Assembly: GCF_003752415.1 (NCBI RefSeq)
Contig: NZ_RKHG01000001.1
Span: 372,001-436,000 of the forward strand
From: Luteococcus japonicus
Lineage (GTDB): Bacteria; Actinomycetota; Actinomycetes; Propionibacteriales; Propionibacteriaceae
Direction of reading: 5' to 3'
Length of the DNA: 64,000 bases
Every line of letters starts with the position of its first letter. Position 1 is the stretch's first letter. Of the stretch, positions 63,745 to 64,000 are shown one piece after another. The position numbers and the translations under genes are program-made. The notes under the pieces were generated by a model that saw only the letters and a list, made by a program, of their open reading frames with translations, made no database searches and was not told the DNA's origin.

Positions 63745-63773
63745 TTGAACCGAATCGCAAGATCCGATAGAGT
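63745..63773 (+). promoter_or_regulatory. Promoter of tRNA-Gly/tRNA-Cys
   Basis: TTGAAC (63745-63750), a 17-bp spacer and TAGAGT (63768-63773), about 50 bp before tRNA-Gly. Good fit to a housekeeping sigma promoter. Confidence 0.7.
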
Positions 63774-63824
63774 CCTCTGGTGCGAAGCGCGAGGGAGTCC
63801 GCAAGGATGAACTCAAGCAAACAT

Positions 63825-63897
63825 GCGGACGTGGCTCAGTTGGTAGAGCATCACCTTGCCAAGGTGAGGGTCGCGGGTTCGAATCCCGTCGTCCGCT
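63825..63897 (+). tRNA. tRNA-Gly (anticodon GCC)
   Basis: A 73-nt cloverleaf: acceptor GCGGACG with CGTCCGC, anticodon stem TCACC/GGTGA with loop TTGCCAA, and a T arm GCGGG-TTCGAAT-CCCGT. Discriminator T; CCA is not encoded. Confidence 0.96.
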
Positions 63898-63943
63898 CGG
63901 AGAGGCTCTCGCCCCATCCCCATCGGTGAGGTCCATCCTTCAC

Positions 63944-64000
63944 GGTGGAGTGGCCGAGAGGCGAGGCAACGGACTGCAAATCCGTGTACACGGGTTCAAA
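63944..64000 (+). tRNA. tRNA-Cys (anticodon GCA), partial
   Basis: The acceptor 5' strand GGTGGAG, D arm, and anticodon stem ACGGA/TCCGT with loop CTGCAAA are present. The window ends in the T loop, so the 3' end is missing. Confidence 0.9.

Noticed and set aside
63691-63936. 81-codon minus-strand frame with RRDSNPRPSPWQGDALP text
   Set aside because: This is the familiar false product read antisense across a tRNA gene (here tRNA-Gly); not a protein.

Overview
The window is high-GC actinobacterial DNA, most likely from the order Propionibacteriales; the genus cannot be fixed by eye. Support comes from several gene sets: the fatty-acid order fasR-fabD-fabH-acpP-fabF, the cell-division protein SepH, the coproporphyrin route to heme (cpfC, chdC), many small proteins of actinobacterial DUF families (DUF4193, DUF4235, DUF3093, DUF3710, DUF3145, DUF3000), frequent GTG starts and tightly overlapping stop/start codons.

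Region 1 (1-5500) is a lower-GC defence island. It holds the 3' end of an adenine methyltransferase, a BsuBI/PstI-type restriction enzyme, a PD-(D/E)XK-like protein, and an OLD-family ATPase/TOPRIM nuclease flanked by two related small helix-turn-helix genes.

Region 2 (5500-49560) is ordinary chromosome. It contains a MoxR/DUF58/VWA operon, the type II fatty-acid synthesis operon with its PucR-type activator, sepH, heme genes in two loci, two S9 peptidases, dut with small neighbours, a paired TrkA system facing an APC permease, aconitase, dxs, RNase D, an ABC transporter lacking its ATPase, msrB, a LigD-type polymerase, PPK2 and a CbiX-like chelatase. A small gene in front of dxs carries a near-perfect actinobacterial LexA box over its promoter.

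Region 3 (49560-53550) is a decay zone. It carries frameshifted or truncated remnants of an SRPBCC protein, two VOC (glyoxalase-fold) proteins, AraC regulators, a DUF664/DinB-like protein and a WYL regulator. The last two have lost their 5' ends head to head.

Region 4 (53556-63426) is the most interesting part: a compact integrated element of about 9.8 kb bounded by 72-bp direct repeats (one mismatch), inserted at the 3' end of a tRNA-Val(CAC) gene. It carries a tyrosine integrase, an excisionase-like HTH, a RepA-like AAA ATPase, an HNH nuclease, large terminase, portal, scaffold, major capsid protein and two head-completion proteins. No tail, lysis or classical repressor gene is recognisable. 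This is the layout of a capsid-encoding, tail-less phage satellite (like capsid-forming PICIs) and not of a full prophage. It has candidate integrase arm sites at both ends, an iteron-like cluster inside its replication gene, and one non-phage-looking gene between scaffold and capsid.

Region 5 (63400-64000) holds the restored tRNA-Val, then tRNA-Gly(GCC) behind a clear promoter and the 5' part of tRNA-Cys(GCA).
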